Shown piece after piece: positions 45,901-54,286 of a DNA stretch of 64,000 bases. How positions within the stretch are numbered: the stretch's first letter is position 1; each line of letters opens with the position of its first letter. The notes under the pieces are model-generated. The model did not search any database, had not been told where the DNA came from, and saw nothing but the letters and a program-made list of their open reading frames with translations. Source of the stretch: G965216255 sp965216255 (lineage in GTDB: Bacteria > Bacteroidota > Rhodothermia > Rhodothermales > Bin80); NCBI GenBank assembly GCA_965216255.1, contig OZ244148.1, forward strand, positions 4,340,001 to 4,404,000. Direction: 5' to 3'. A program made the position numbers and the translations under genes.

Positions 45901-48807
45901 CACCGTCTGGTCCTCGTCCCAGTTGTCTGTCGTAAACGTCAGACTTGTCGGAGACGGAGTCACGTCCGTGCCCGCGTGTCCGGTGATCGCTACCATCACA
46001 TTTGCCGTCGGCTCGCTTGCCAAGTGAACCTCGAAGCTCTTTCCAATGGCGTCTCCCTCGGCTATCTCCAGTTCTGTCGGTTCCACCACCAGGTCCGGTG
46101 TGTCGTCATCGTCCACCGTCACAGTGACCGTGGCCGTAACATCCACGTAGTCGCCTCCGTTTGCCGTCAACGTCAGCGTTGCCTTGTCATTTACCGCGTC
46201 AACGTCTTCTGTCGCCTTGACTGTTACCGTCTGTTTCTCGTCCCAGTTATCCTTCGTAAACGTCAGACTTGTCGGAGACGGATAACACCGTATGTCTGCG
46301 TGCCCCGTGATCGCCACCGTCACGTTTGCCGTCGGCTCGCTCGCCAGCTGAACTTCGAAACTCTTCCCAATGGCGTCTCCCTCGGCTATCTCCAGTTCTG
46401 TCGGTTCCACCACCAGGTCCGATGTGTCGTCATCGTCCACCGTCACAGTGACCGTGGCCGTAACATCCACGTAGTCGCCTCCGTTTGCCGTCAGATTCAG
46501 CATCTCCTCCTCGTCTTTCGCATCGTCGTCCTGGCCCGCTGTCACCGTAACCGACTGGTCTTCGTCCCAGTTGTCCGTCGTAAACGTCAGGCTTGTCGGA
46601 GACGGAATCACGTCCGTGCCTGCGTGTCCCGTGATCGTCACCGTTACGCTTGCCGTCGGCTCGCTCGCCAGCTGAACTTCGAAACTCTTCCCATTGGCGT
46701 CACCCTCCACTACCGTAATCGCATCCGGTGTCGCCACCACTGTCGCCACCACTGCATAGAAGTCGTCATCCTCAATCGTGCCAACCGCAATGACCGCTTT
46801 GTCCTCGAAGTAACTGGAGGACATAGTATTGAGCTGAAAAAACTCCGTCTCTTCCGACTCCGTATCATCGACCAACGTCACTGTAATCGTTTTGGACTGA
46901 TCCCCCGCCGCAAACGTGATCGAACTCGCGATTTCGATATAGTCAAGGCCTGCCTTCGCGCCACCATTGTTGACCTGAACCGTTTCATAGTCAATCGTCA
47001 GCTCCCGGACCACCGGATTGTCGAAACCGACCTCGAATACCATCGCGCCGGCTCCCTCCAATACCCTCGCGTCATTCACCCACCAATCGTCATCTTCCAA
47101 GACATAACGTATAGTAGAGCCACCCCGGAGACCGTCAGGGTATTCCTCTGAAATGTCGCTACAGTAACCTACAAAAGTCTCATGGCCCTCGGGATCGGAA
47201 TCCTCCAGACCGGCGAATTTAAATTCAACGTTGTTGCTGAACTCCTCTCCCCCCGGGCGATGTACCAATATGGGATCTGGAAGACTAATGTCAACATCCG
47301 GGATTGCAGAAGGCCACCCTGGGACGGGCGTAACATCCCATTCGATAATCGACGAATGCCCCGCATTAAATCCTTTTGGAGTTGTTGCCGTTACACGGCA
47401 ACGTTCGGTCGTTGTGCATACTTGACCTTCGGGAACGTCCCGATCATCAGGACATTGGTCTTGCGTCTTGTCCGCATTTGTTACGGATTCGAGTATTGTC
47501 GTGTACCTCGCTGGAGCGCGCTGGGCCTCCTGTCCGTCCCACGGTGCGTCGAGCCCACTAGCGTCCCGTGAGCGTCTAGCAATCTGACATCCTGCACTTA
47601 GCGTACCGCCAGCATCGGTGCATACGGCCTCCGGCGACAGTGGATCTGCAGAGACCAATACGGTCACCACTGCAGAAGCCGTACCCTCTTGCGCCATTGT
47701 ACGCACCCGGTATCGATACGCCGCCAGTCCCTCCGGCACCGTCTCCGGCGCTACAAACAGCGGGGTAGACGGGGATGCGCCCACTTGCAACACCGGCGCA
47801 TCCTCCAGCGGCTCCCAATGCCAGGTGACCGCGCCGGAGAAATTACTCTCGCAATCCAGCTCCGCAGGCGCAGCGGCGGCAACCTGCACCAGCATGTCTG
47901 CGCAACTTACGCCAATACTCCGGCCACCCGGCGGCCGAACAGACACCAGCACATCCTGCACCGCTGGATCCTCCCCGTCCGCCGACACCACCAGCCGAAA
48001 TTCGTAGAGTTCCTCCGCCTCGATCCCCCCGGGAATCACAAACTCCGGCGACCGTACCGATGCTGACGGACGCAGCCGCTCCAGCGCCGTCACTTGCGTA
48101 GCCCCCCGCGCCGTCCAGTGGTACGAATAGGGACCTGGCCCTCCGGCTGCCGACCACTCCCCCCCGAGCCGAATTGCCCCGTCGCCTGCCTCCCGCTCAA
48201 TGCGCACCACCCGCGGCCCGTATGCCACGTCAGGCCGGTCCCGTACTGTCAATGCAATTCGCTCGCCCACTTCGGTCCCGGCGCGGTCACTCACTGTAAC
48301 CATAAGTGCCACCGCACGGTCTTTCGGCACGTTCGGCGGTACATGAAACAAGGGTGTGGACGTAGCCTCCCGTGAGATCAACGCTCGATTCGCTTCACTC
48401 ACCGTTGACCATTGCCACGCATACGGCGCTGTGCCGCCAGAAACCGCGCACACGGCCAAGACTATATTCCGCGATCCCTCCACCAACGTCAGATTCGGCG
48501 CGCAGGTGACCACAAGACTGTCAGCGTTCGCGCTTTCACGGCCCGGTGCCATTGACTCATTTGCCACGGGAGTTATTCCCTGGCTAGGATTGGGCTCCCG
48601 CCAGAACCCGCTGGCAGCAGCCATAGCACTTCGACCAGCCTCAACATAACCGGTATTCCCCAGCACACTGGTAAGGTGGTCTGCGTTATGGCATGTATCC
48701 GCAGAAACGGTCCTGTCACAGGCAGCCGCTTCGGAAGGTGCTACTAAGGAAAGCACAAGGGCAAGCCAAAGCACCAACTTGAACCGCCACTTCAGTTTAA
48801 CTGTCAA
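39931..48807 (-). CDS. Giant Calx-beta repeat adhesin with C-terminal autotransporter barrel
   Basis: 2958 residues. A signal peptide (residues 1-28, VLWLALVLSLVAPSEAAA) is followed by Ig/PKD-like domains (about 90-385) and a first Calx-beta domain (about 590-690). Five near-identical 108-residue repeats come next (about 690-1226), each with TVVEGD/EIAEGD, PSPTSLTFT.DNWDE and DYVDVTATVTVTVDDDDT. Twelve more Calx-beta domains (about 1227-2540) carry the DGTAxAGxDY...DETF...GTIxDND signature of Ca2+-binding Calx-beta motifs. A linker leads to an autotransporter-type beta-barrel (about 2600-2958, GAYSVWGRGAFTRLSGKEGA) ending ITARAAIQW with terminal Trp. It is probably a surface-exposed calcium-dependent adhesin. 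No accessory secretion gene is adjacent. Confidence 0.88.
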   Translation of the reverse strand: MTVKLKWRFKLVLWLALVLSLVAPSEAAACDRTVSADTCHNADHLTSVLGNTGYVEAGRSAMAAASGFWREPNPSQGITPVANESMAPGRESANADSLVVTCAPNLTLVEGSRNIVLAVCAVSGGTAPYAWQWSTVSEANRALISREATSTPLFHVPPNVPKDRAVALMVTVSDRAGTEVGERIALTVRDRPDVAYGPRVVRIEREAGDGAIRLGGEWSAAGGPGPYSYHWTARGATQVTALERLRPSASVRSPEFVIPGGIEAEELYEFRLVVSADGEDPAVQDVLVSVRPPGGRSIGVSCADMLVQVAAAAPAELDCESNFSGAVTWHWEPLEDAPVLQVGASPSTPLFVAPETVPEGLAAYRYRVRTMAQEGTASAVVTVLVSADPLSPEAVCTDAGGTLSAGCQIARRSRDASGLDAPWDGQEAQRAPARYTTILESVTNADKTQDQCPDDRDVPEGQVCTTTERCRVTATTPKGFNAGHSSIIEWDVTPVPGWPSAIPDVDISLPDPILVHRPGGEEFSNNVEFKFAGLEDSDPEGHETFVGYCSDISEEYPDGLRGGSTIRYVLEDDDWWVNDARVLEGAGAMVFEVGFDNPVVRELTIDYETVQVNNGGAKAGLDYIEIASSITFAAGDQSKTITVTLVDDTESEETEFFQLNTMSSSYFEDKAVIAVGTIEDDDFYAVVATVVATPDAITVVEGDANGKSFEVQLASEPTASVTVTITGHAGTDVIPSPTSLTFTTDNWDEDQSVTVTAGQDDDAKDEEEMLNLTANGGDYVDVTATVTVTVDDDDTSDLVVEPTELEIAEGDAIGKSFEVQLASEPTANVTVAITGHADIRCYPSPTSLTFTKDNWDEKQTVTVKATEDVDAVNDKATLTLTANGGDYVDVTATVTVTVDDDDTPDLVVEPTELEIAEGDAIGKSFEVHLASEPTANVMVAITGHAGTDVTPSPTSLTFTTDNWDEDQTVTVTAVQDDDAKDEEEMLRLTANGGDYVDVTATVTVTVDDDDTPDLVVEPTELEIAEGDANGKSFEVQLASEPTANVTVAITGHAGTDVTPSPTSLTFTTDNWDEDQTVTLKAAEDDDAVNDKATLRLTANGGDYVDVTATVTVTVDDDDTPDLVVEPTELEIAEGDAIGKSFEVHLASEPAANVMVAITGHVGTDVTPSPTSLTFTTDNWDEDQTVTLKAAEDDDAVDDNATLTLTANGGDYVDITTTVAVKVIDNGVAATLQIADARVSESAAAAVFQVRLSEPQASDVTVHYATSDGTAEAGSDYIESRGTLTLAAGAVSKEIRVPITDDAEDEDNETFTVRLSAPAGASLYDAEATGTILDNEPGVSIDADVRVGEAEGNASFTVTMTSASPWDVAVDYATEDGTARAGSDYSETRGTVTFAPGMTQQPIAVAIADDSFDEADETFRIVLSDASAAGLEQAVGTATIIDDDDAPTLEVSGASVSEHVGEAVVFVRLTSAREAEVRVHIATEDGTAAAGADYTASTSELVFAPGDTQESVRIAILEDDLIEGDEAFQVRLSGAQNANIAAEAATVTILDNDTRSDLAIADATVLEDAGTSEVRVRLSPARSTAVTVDWATADGTATAATDYEADSGVVTFAPGATEQTINVTVLNDAVDEASETFVVRLSNASGNAEIVRSTSGVTILDDDGAAALTISDLTTQESAGAVRVHVTLSPASDEAVTVQYATSDGTATVGEDYTVQSGTLTIPAKDTEARIEVTILNDLTVEAAETFTVTLTSPAGAEISRGAATVTINDDDLPVLSIDDVVANEDDAQAKFTVSLNVPSIRSVRVQYASLDGSATTGQDFHPASGALVIPPGQISGQVEVNVIEDALVEGDETFTLNLSNPTGAELGEATGEGTIRDNDVYRLSVDNVVVGEADGEARFTVSLDRANPAQTVRVNYATIDGAATAAADYEERTGTLEIVPGVQGGTIGVPILDDAEREGTEAFALVLSGAQNAEIADAQGTGTIVDNDLLNLRIANARANEDAGQMLFVISLDASSSLAVSTAYETQQASATQGVDYVRAAGRLRFEPGETQKTIAVDLLDDDLDEPNETFTVSLSKAENAEYALPEATGTIVDDDGQPVLNVVSSVRVGEGDGSAAFAVTLSNPGSFEVTAMYATTDGTATAGADYESATGTLHIAPGETAGMITVPIFEDDVREGDETFSLSLSGAQNASLRLATGTGTILDNDAEPSLNIDDVAVAEDAGSAVFSVTLSGPSAAAVSVAYATEDETATMGADYEGATGTLRIAPGETAGTITVLILSDDLAEEDETFLVKLSGAENAEITDGTGRGTITDNDEPVTISIHDAQAMEDARILHLPVRLSRASSRVVSVRFESSDIEAEAGLDYTASRGIVAFERGSTKGVLSISVLDDELDEEAEETFRVTLSRPTNAAIARAAGTGTIVDNDGVPLLRIDDITASGGEAIFTVSLSVPSARLVTATYRTFDGTAQAGADYVMASGTLAFAPGDMEEEVHVRLLRDERDWRKETFSLALESASNAMLEDAVATATIVEEESVEEGVLKAYLARFARTAAGHVVEAMAERLQWLDIDPACAPVAGESLQALRYANPNWNPSAGELLSGCGLAARTGAYSVWGRGAFTRLSGKEGALSLSADVTTAAVGADYRWKSGLMAGLMLSHSQAAGTFAAYAAEGETGSMLTGAYPYVSYRLQSTNIWALAGLGRGSVEVEGAEHVQADLGSRLVAAGATGTLASSTRGRLSYKADALFARAEAKKRANVSVSRLRAGLEGSVVLSRSIHPYLEAALRRDGGDAETGLGLETGGGLRLARPGSRLRAEVSSRGLMKHANGGLAEWGVAAALRYGEPQGLGPTAEIRPVWGHAQSGGMQALWRHDSVVDAAISPPGQKRIEVLFGYGTLLANETGMARPVLAVALRNSGRDYRLGYEVRMHNGLALSASGTARETINSWQPVAYGVTARAAIQW
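45125..46745 (-). repeat. Five tandem 324-bp repeats within the Calx-beta gene
   Basis: A 324-bp unit (108 codons) recurs five times with high nucleotide identity. For example, the string CACCAGGTCCGGTGTGTCGT recurs at 324-bp spacing. One unit has a local run of changes giving HADIRCYPSPTS where the others read HAGTDVTPSPTS. Identity is much higher than between the other Calx-beta domains, so these copies arose recently or are homogenised. Confidence 0.85.
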
Positions 48808-48844
48808 TGTACGTGTTACCTCGCCTTAATTGAGGTATTGTCAA

Positions 48845-49686
48845 CCCACCTTTTTCACCAGAATCTTCAGGTACATTCCGGGGATCTGCCAGTAGCTTCA
48901 CAGATCGTACGCAAGTATCTGATTATCATGGTATTGCGAGGGATACAATTCCGCGCTCAAGCGTTCTGTTTCTTGTATCCCGATGCACAAGAAGGTAAAG
49001 GTAGTGCAAACCATAGCCCCTTCGTATTGTTCTAATGTCCCTTCAGCAGCTCGGTACAATTAAGCGGGTCCTACACGGAAAACCTGTCTTCGGACGCAGG
49101 CGCCATCCTGGTGCGCGCACAGGGTGCACTCGCCGGATTCAACGAGCGCCTTTCCTGTTCGATTTTCGGGATCCGGCGCGAACAACCCACAGCGGGAAGC
49201 AACTGCGGCGCAGTTCTTTCTGCTCTATCTGCAGGGCTGGCCGCGCCAAAGCGATGCCGACCGTCGGCGGCATGATCCCCTCATGCGCGTAGCGGCCTCT
49301 TCGAGAAGGGGCATTAACGCCGTGAAAGAGGGTAAGCCTCTGGCCTCACAGCCGAGCATCGCGCGTCTGGTGCGCATGCTGGCGCGCGGACGCACCCTTG
49401 CGCACCTGCGCCGTTTTGCGACTACCTTCGCTGTGGAGCATCTCCTGCAAGCTGGCGGTGGCAAGCGACGTGGCTGTGATAGACATAGACGGCCAGGTGA
49501 TAGATGCCCATGGTGGGCAGCAGGGCAGGGCCTTCCATGGACATTGCAAGCGCACCATTTTCATGCCTCTTATTGCCAGCTGCGCGGAAGATGGCGCCAT
49601 GCTGGGGGCCGAGTTGCAGAGCGGTACCCAGAATGTGGAACGGGATTGTTACGAGTTTATTCGGCGCGTAGGGCTGCAGGTGCGCT
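48845..49686 (+). pseudogene. IS1380-family transposase, frameshifted and truncated (copy b)
   Basis: Sister of the remnant at 20025-21103, sharing the upstream non-coding part (CAAGTATCTGATTATCATGG) and the coding pieces. Frames join as AAQFFLLYLQGWPRQSDADR, RGINAVKEGKPLASQPSIAR, LVRMLARGRTLAHLRRFATT, then after a shift near 49470 VIDIDGQVIDAHGGQQGRAF, HGHCKRTIFMPLIASCAEDG and LQSGTQNVERDCYEFIRRVG. It is cut at 49686 by the left end of IS66 copy 1. The rest of the transposase is not found to the right of that IS66. Confidence 0.7.
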
Positions 49687-49804
49687 GTAAGCGTCCGGTG
49701 AAATACAGGTCAGCGGCAGCTACAGGTGTGCCGATGGGTACCGGACGGCTGGAAGGCGGAGAGCAGGTGGGCTTGCCGGATCCGGCACACTCGGCGCTTG
49801 GCAG

Positions 49805-51379
49805 CTATGCCGCCTTGTGTTTGTCAGCTTGTCGTGCCTTCTGCCAATGATGAGGCAAGAGGTCAGCTACGCGCCTGGCCGGATGCGTCGGGATGCGCTC
49901 GAACACGTCCGTGAGCCACTCCTGGGGATTGACACCGTGTAGCTTGCACGTGCCAAGTAGCGAATAGACCACGGCTGCCCGCTGGGCCGCATCATGTGAT
50001 CCCGCGAACAGGTAATTCTTGCGGCCGATGGCCAACGGCCGCAGGGCATTTTCAATGAGGTTATTGTCCAGCTCCACGCGGCCCTCATCCAGGTATCGGG
50101 TCAGCCTTTTCCAAAGGCCGAGCGTATAGTTGATCGCCTGGCCCCAAGGACTCTTGGGCAACCCCCCGTTCGCCTCCAGCCAGGGCTTCAGCGCTTCCAG
50201 TACAGGCCGGGCCTCTTCCTGACGTACCTCGCGCCGACGATCCGCACTGGCACCCTCCTCTTGTAGCCTGCGCTCTATGGCGTAGAGTCGCCTGATCTTT
50301 GTCAACACATGCTCGGCCTTCTCCGGTTCGTAGCTACGACAGTCGTAGAACTTGCGTCTCGCATGCGCCATGCATCCGTAGACCGTCATAGACGGATGCG
50401 CTTCGAAGACGTTGTAGGCCACATACCCGTCCGTCTGCAACGCTCCCGCATACCCACCCAAGAACGCCACCGGACCTGCACGGGCACGGCTCTTGCGATA
50501 CTCCATCACAAACAGCTTCTGCTCCGGAGTGTGGTACACCCAGTAAAAACCCCGATGGGTCTTGCCCTTCTTCTTTCGATCCTGGACCTGGATACGCGTC
50601 TCATCCGCCTGCAGATACCCGCTTAAGAGCGCCTCCTGCTTGAGTGCATCATACAGCGGCCCAAGGTGCCACGCCGACTGCGCTATCCAGCCTCCCAGCG
50701 TGGACTTGGCAATTTCAATGCCTTCCCGCCGGAAACGCTGCTGCTGCCGGTACAGGGGCAAGTGGTCACAGTACTTGTTAACCACCACATCGGCCAACAA
50801 TCCCGGTCCGGCCATGCCCTTGTCCACCAGCCGCGGAGGCAACTCGGCGATGATGACGCCGCTGTCCTCATCGGTCGGGTCCACGTACTTGGGACGATGA
50901 ATCTCGACCACCTTTATCATGCTGGGCACGCTCTCCAGGTACTGCGTCTTCTCCATGCCGATGCAAATGAGACCTGTCGTGTCCTCTTCAGGCTCGATTA
51001 CGATCGTCTCGCGGGGCAGGTGATCCGGCAGATCCTCGAAGTCCGGACGCCGCTTGGCCTTGCGCCGCTTCCGCTTCGGCTGATCCGTCTCGGGTTCGGG
51101 CGGCAGGGGCACCTCGACCTCCATGTCGTCAAACAAGAGGCCCTGCTGCGCCTCCGGCCCCAGTACATACCTTTCGCTCCTGGAGCCAAAGAGCAGGCGG
51201 AGGGCTTCAGCCAGCTGTTTGTCCTTGCTCTCCAATTTTGCCTGCAGCCGGCTGTTCTCTTCACGCAAGTGATGGTTCTCCTCGGACTGGCTGGCGTTCT
51301 GCTTAAGCACCGCGGCAAGCTGCGCACGGAGGACGTGAGGCTCCGCGGAAAAGGGGTAGGAATGTGCTTCGGGCTGCAT
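49805..51379 (-). CDS. tnpC: IS66 transposase TnpC
   Basis: 524 residues, full length. A leucine-zipper-like coiled coil (residues 15-60, HVLRAQLAAVLKQNASQSEE) is followed by a central DDE transposase domain with the zinc-finger-like region IVIEPEEDTTGLICIGMEKT, GMAGPGLLADVVVNKYCDHL, YLQADETRIQVQDRKKKGKT, YGCMAHARRKFYDCRSYEPE and the C-terminal catalytic Glu region VELDNNLIENALRPLAIGRK. The IS66 C-terminal domain (YSLLGTCKLHGVNPQEWLTD, VFERIPTHPARRVADLLPHH) is also intact. It is the only apparently functional TnpC in the window. Confidence 0.92.
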   Translation of the reverse strand: MQPEAHSYPFSAEPHVLRAQLAAVLKQNASQSEENHHLREENSRLQAKLESKDKQLAEALRLLFGSRSERYVLGPEAQQGLLFDDMEVEVPLPPEPETDQPKRKRRKAKRRPDFEDLPDHLPRETIVIEPEEDTTGLICIGMEKTQYLESVPSMIKVVEIHRPKYVDPTDEDSGVIIAELPPRLVDKGMAGPGLLADVVVNKYCDHLPLYRQQQRFRREGIEIAKSTLGGWIAQSAWHLGPLYDALKQEALLSGYLQADETRIQVQDRKKKGKTHRGFYWVYHTPEQKLFVMEYRKSRARAGPVAFLGGYAGALQTDGYVAYNVFEAHPSMTVYGCMAHARRKFYDCRSYEPEKAEHVLTKIRRLYAIERRLQEEGASADRRREVRQEEARPVLEALKPWLEANGGLPKSPWGQAINYTLGLWKRLTRYLDEGRVELDNNLIENALRPLAIGRKNYLFAGSHDAAQRAAVVYSLLGTCKLHGVNPQEWLTDVFERIPTHPARRVADLLPHHWQKARQADKHKAA

Positions 51380-51442
51380 GATTGTTCAACAACGCCTGCA
51401 CATGCATTGCTCCCCGTTTCCACATACTATCTATCCCGATTT

Positions 51443-51778
51443 TCAGCTCTTAACCGCATACCGGCGCCGGTATTTTACGGACTTCAGCGACACTCCCTCC
51501 AATAACATCACCATCTGCGTCCACGTCGGCATATCCTCTTTCGGCAGCTCAAACGTACCCGCTTCAAGCCTTTTGTAAAACAAGGCGAAGCCGTTTCGGT
51601 CCCACGAAAGCGCCTTCAGATGGCTCCGCCTCCTGTTGACGAACACAAAGACGTCCCCCGACATGGGATCCCGCTTCATGCCGCTTTTCACCAAGGCGCA
51701 CAGGCCGTCAAAGCTCTTGCGCATGTCGGCCGGCGGCCGGTAAAAGAGATACCGGCGCGAAGGCCCCAGTCCGATCAT
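51443..51778 (-). CDS. tnpB: IS66 accessory protein TnpB
   Basis: 111 residues. The IS66 Orf2 signature is complete: MIGLGPSRRYLFYRPPADMR, KSFDGLCALVKSGMKRDPMS, GDVFVFVNRRRSHLKALSWD, GFALFYKRLEAGTFELPKED. TnpB is required for IS66 transposition, with unclear biochemistry. Its ATG overlaps the stop of the ancestral tnpA frame as ATGA. It is identical to the copy at 62224-62559. Confidence 0.92.
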   Translation of the reverse strand: MIGLGPSRRYLFYRPPADMRKSFDGLCALVKSGMKRDPMSGDVFVFVNRRRSHLKALSWDRNGFALFYKRLEAGTFELPKEDMPTWTQMVMLLEGVSLKSVKYRRRYAVKS

Positions 51779-52088
51779 GACTGCACCAGCTGCGCCAGGT
51801 ACGAGGCAGATACCGGCGCCAAGAGGCGCACGCGTATCCCGCCCGGGTACATGATCTCCACTTGCGCCTCTTCACCTGCCACGGGTCTGCCAATCTCCAC
51901 AAAGGCGCCGCTGCCGCAGCCTCCAGGCGATACTTCCGACGCCAGTAAAGCAGCTGCCCATACGAGATGCCGCGCTCGGCACAGAACGCTGCAGCGGTCT
52001 GGCTTCTCTCCTCATACAGTTCCATGAGGGGAAACATTTCTTCCGCCGTACGTCTGGGCTGTCTCATGCCATCCAGGCTTTGAGTCAT
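51775..52088 (-). pseudogene. tnpA: IS66 accessory protein TnpA, frameshifted (copy 1)
   Basis: The first 60 residues are normal IS66 TnpA (RQPRRTAEEMFPLMELYEER; SQTAAAFCAERGISYGQLLY; WRRKYRLEAAAAA). Near 51913 the open frame shifts and continues as non-homologous codons to 51708, inside tnpB. A frame one base away restores the expected tail (AFVEIGRPVAGEEAQVEIMY; PGGIRVRLLAPVSASYLAQL; VQS) and would end at 51775 in the usual ATGA overlap with tnpB. The identical shift is in IS66 copy 2, so it predates their divergence. Either the founding copy was already defective in tnpA or the shift is bypassed during translation. Confidence 0.7.
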
Positions 52089-52153
52089 CGGGGCTATGAG
52101 TAATCTCCCGAGAAATCGTCACCTTTTCCAGATGGGTTTCACCGCACGCTTAC

Positions 52154-52474
52154 TTCGGAGGCGCCTACGAGAAGGCCGTCACCTGTCTGCGCAAGGATCA
52201 AGAGGAGCTCTTGAGTTTCTACCAGTTCCCGCCCGAACACTGGGTTCACCTTCGGACTTCGAATCCCATTGAGTCCACGTTTGCGACCGCAGGGAAACGT
52301 ACACGGCAAACCAAGGGATGCGGCAGCCGGGAGGCGACACTGGTGATGGTTTACAAGCTGACCCGGGAAGCGGAGAAACGCTGGCGGAAGCTGACTGGAT
52401 CGCAGCTGCTCATCCGTGTGTTGGAAACAACCCCACACGAGTACAGCGTAGAAGTAGACAAACAAGCCGCCTAA
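52154..52474 (+). pseudogene. IS256-family transposase C-terminal fragment
   Basis: Reads FGGAYEKAVTCLRKDQEELL, SFYQFPPEHWVHLRTSNPIE, STFATAGKRTRQTKGCGSRE and ends near KQAA. HWxHLRTSNPIESTFATVR-type and TKGxGS are the C-terminal catalytic Glu region of IS256/MULE transposases. About 105 of some 400 residues remain. The 5' side is replaced by IS66 copy 1. Confidence 0.8.
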
Positions 52475-53047
52475 TGCTAATTCCCCAATCCCATGCTGCG
52501 GCATTCTGCAGACCCAAGATATGACAGTTTCTCGGTGGTTATACCCTGTTAACATATGCGGATGATATGTCTTCACATGCTTCCAGAGTTACAAAATGAC
52601 TAAGTCCGGCTAGCTATAAAGCGTACGCCAGCCGCCCCCGGATCCTGACAGACGGCCGAAGCGAAACTGAAAAAAGGGGCGAAAGGCGGGGCTGCCCCGA
52701 CATGGCCTTTGCCGAAATATTGGCCACCGCCGGACTGCGCAGTTTGTGTGAAGACCGTAACTGCGCTGCAAGCCAGAAGTATATCTTAGCAAAAGTGGCT
52801 GTAGGTGATATATCTTTAGTTGACTAACTTTGAGGGTTTATCCAGAATCCAGAATGAGAGTTGCACAGGGGCATAGGTGTTGCGCAGAAAACCGCTTGAT
52901 GCATGCTGCATCGCATCAACAGGAAGGCTAACTTAGGGTGTAGTCCGGCAGGCAAAACTGCGGTGATAAGTACGTGAGGTATGGCTATGGGAAGTGTAGC
53001 GGCGCAGGTGATAAATAGCACGCACGGACGGGACAAAGAGTGACACT
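52475..53047. other. Intergenic stretch before the propeller lipoprotein
   Basis: About 570 bases with no convincing gene on either strand. The IS256 right end should lie in the first part but was not identified. The promoter of the lipoprotein operon is expected in the last 200 bases. No strong match to a known box was found. Confidence 0.4.
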
Positions 53048-54160
53048 ATGGCTATGAATCGAGTGGTCGGCAGAGGACGGATTATTGCTCAAGGTCAGAT
53101 TGGGATATGGAGCTTGTTGTTTGTTCTGGTCGGATGCAAGGCGGAACCTGCCACGAAACCGGCAGCGTCTTCTTCTATATCGGTAGCACCCTTCACAGCA
53201 CGTTTCGAGTTGAGGCACGTACGGACTGTCGTTCCTGAATTAACATCGGAGTCTCCTTTGTCATGGCCTCGCAGGCTGCGAGTCAACAGCAAGGGCGACT
53301 TCATTTGGGCGGAATCCAACCCACCGGTCTACGTATTCGACGCCGAAGGGCGCTTCCTGACCACCTTCGGCGCAGCGGGCCAAGGCCCGGGAGAGCTTGG
53401 TTCAGTGGACGATTTCGACCTCGATGCGAGGGGAAATATCTATGTGTTTGACGTCGCAAATAGACGAGTCAGTGTTTTTGACACGGCATTCAAATTTACC
53501 CGCAGTTATGCGGTTGAAACCGATAATCTTAAGAGGATCGCGATCGATAGCGAGGGGAATCTTTTCCGGCTCCGTGAGGCTTGGTACAACGGCCCATTTC
53601 CTGCCGTGGCCAAGCACAATTCGACCGGTGCAGTATTGATTGAATGGGGCAATATTCCGAATTCCGCCAGAATACAATCGACCCTGGTTGGTGGAGGCAT
53701 TGAGGTCGACGATAACGTCTACTACGGGTACATCAGTGATCATAGAATTTGGAAAACGGACCTGACTGGAGATCTTCAGACGGTGTTCGACTCCCAGCCA
53801 ACATACTACAAGGGATCCGATGGGCGAATCCTTGAGGAGGGAGAAATGCCGGGCGCCATGATTCAATACTGGCGAAATTTATCTCGCGTTAAAGCTCTAA
53901 GTCTTGTTCCGTCCAGACAGCTACTATTTCAAGTGATCCAAACTAAAGAGAGTGATAGGTCTCGAACTACCATTGAGGTATGGCATACAGATGGATTCAA
54001 AATAGCATCGGATGTAGAAACGCCGGGCATGCGCTTCCTTTTCCACGCCGACGCGGAGTTCCTCTACTTTGTTGGAATCTCGGAAGAAGATGGTCGCAAC
54101 CCGCCGATTCTGGTGTATGAGTACAGTATCGGACAGAGGAACCTGATAGTCGCACCGTGA
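53048..54160 (+). CDS. 6-bladed beta-propeller lipoprotein
   Basis: 370 residues. A lipobox (WSLLFVLVGCKAEP, Cys about residue 30) shows a lipid-anchored exported protein. NHL-like blades follow: WPRRLRVNSKGDFIWAESNP, PVYVFDAEGRFLTTFGAAGQ, GPGELGSVDDFDLDARGNIY, VFDVANRRVSVFDTAFKFTR and RIAIDSEGNLFRLRE. This is the 6-bladed propeller type that is frequent as lipoproteins in Bacteroidota-related genomes. Ligand unknown. The next gene, a membrane-anchored thioredoxin-like protein, starts 2 bases after the stop, so the two were one operon before an IS element split the second gene. Confidence 0.8.
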   Translation: MAMNRVVGRGRIIAQGQIGIWSLLFVLVGCKAEPATKPAASSSISVAPFTARFELRHVRTVVPELTSESPLSWPRRLRVNSKGDFIWAESNPPVYVFDAEGRFLTTFGAAGQGPGELGSVDDFDLDARGNIYVFDVANRRVSVFDTAFKFTRSYAVETDNLKRIAIDSEGNLFRLREAWYNGPFPAVAKHNSTGAVLIEWGNIPNSARIQSTLVGGGIEVDDNVYYGYISDHRIWKTDLTGDLQTVFDSQPTYYKGSDGRILEEGEMPGAMIQYWRNLSRVKALSLVPSRQLLFQVIQTKESDRSRTTIEVWHTDGFKIASDVETPGMRFLFHADAEFLYFVGISEEDGRNPPILVYEYSIGQRNLIVAP

Positions 54161-54286
54161 TAATGAAGCTTCGCACACCGTCGTTGGATGAATATGCCTA
54201 CGGGTTGGTAGCCGTTCTTGTGGTCATTACTGTCCTACTCCTCGTCAGACTGAACCAATCCTACAAACGATATGATGCGTTATTTA

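Larger units (their letters stand above)
49687..52153 (-). mobile_element. IS66-family element, copy 1 (2467 bp)
   Basis: The termini are GTAAGCGTCCGGTGAA at 49687 and TTCACCGCACGCTTAC ending at 52153. Flanks GGTGCGCT (left) and TTCGGAGG (right) do not match, and the left flank is IS1380 while the right is IS256, so no target duplication is present. Gene order tnpA-tnpB-tnpC reads leftward from the right end. Confidence 0.9.

Noticed and set aside
45022..47151. 709-codon open frame antisense to the Calx-beta gene
   Set aside because: It mirrors the 324-bp repeats and the GC-rich codon bias of the minus-strand gene; the His/Arg/Cys-rich translation has no domain, signal or start site, so it is a shadow frame.
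50666..51505. 279-codon plus-strand frame opposite IS66 tnpC
   Set aside because: Antisense shadow of tnpC; the same frame recurs in IS66 copy 2 only because the elements are copies.
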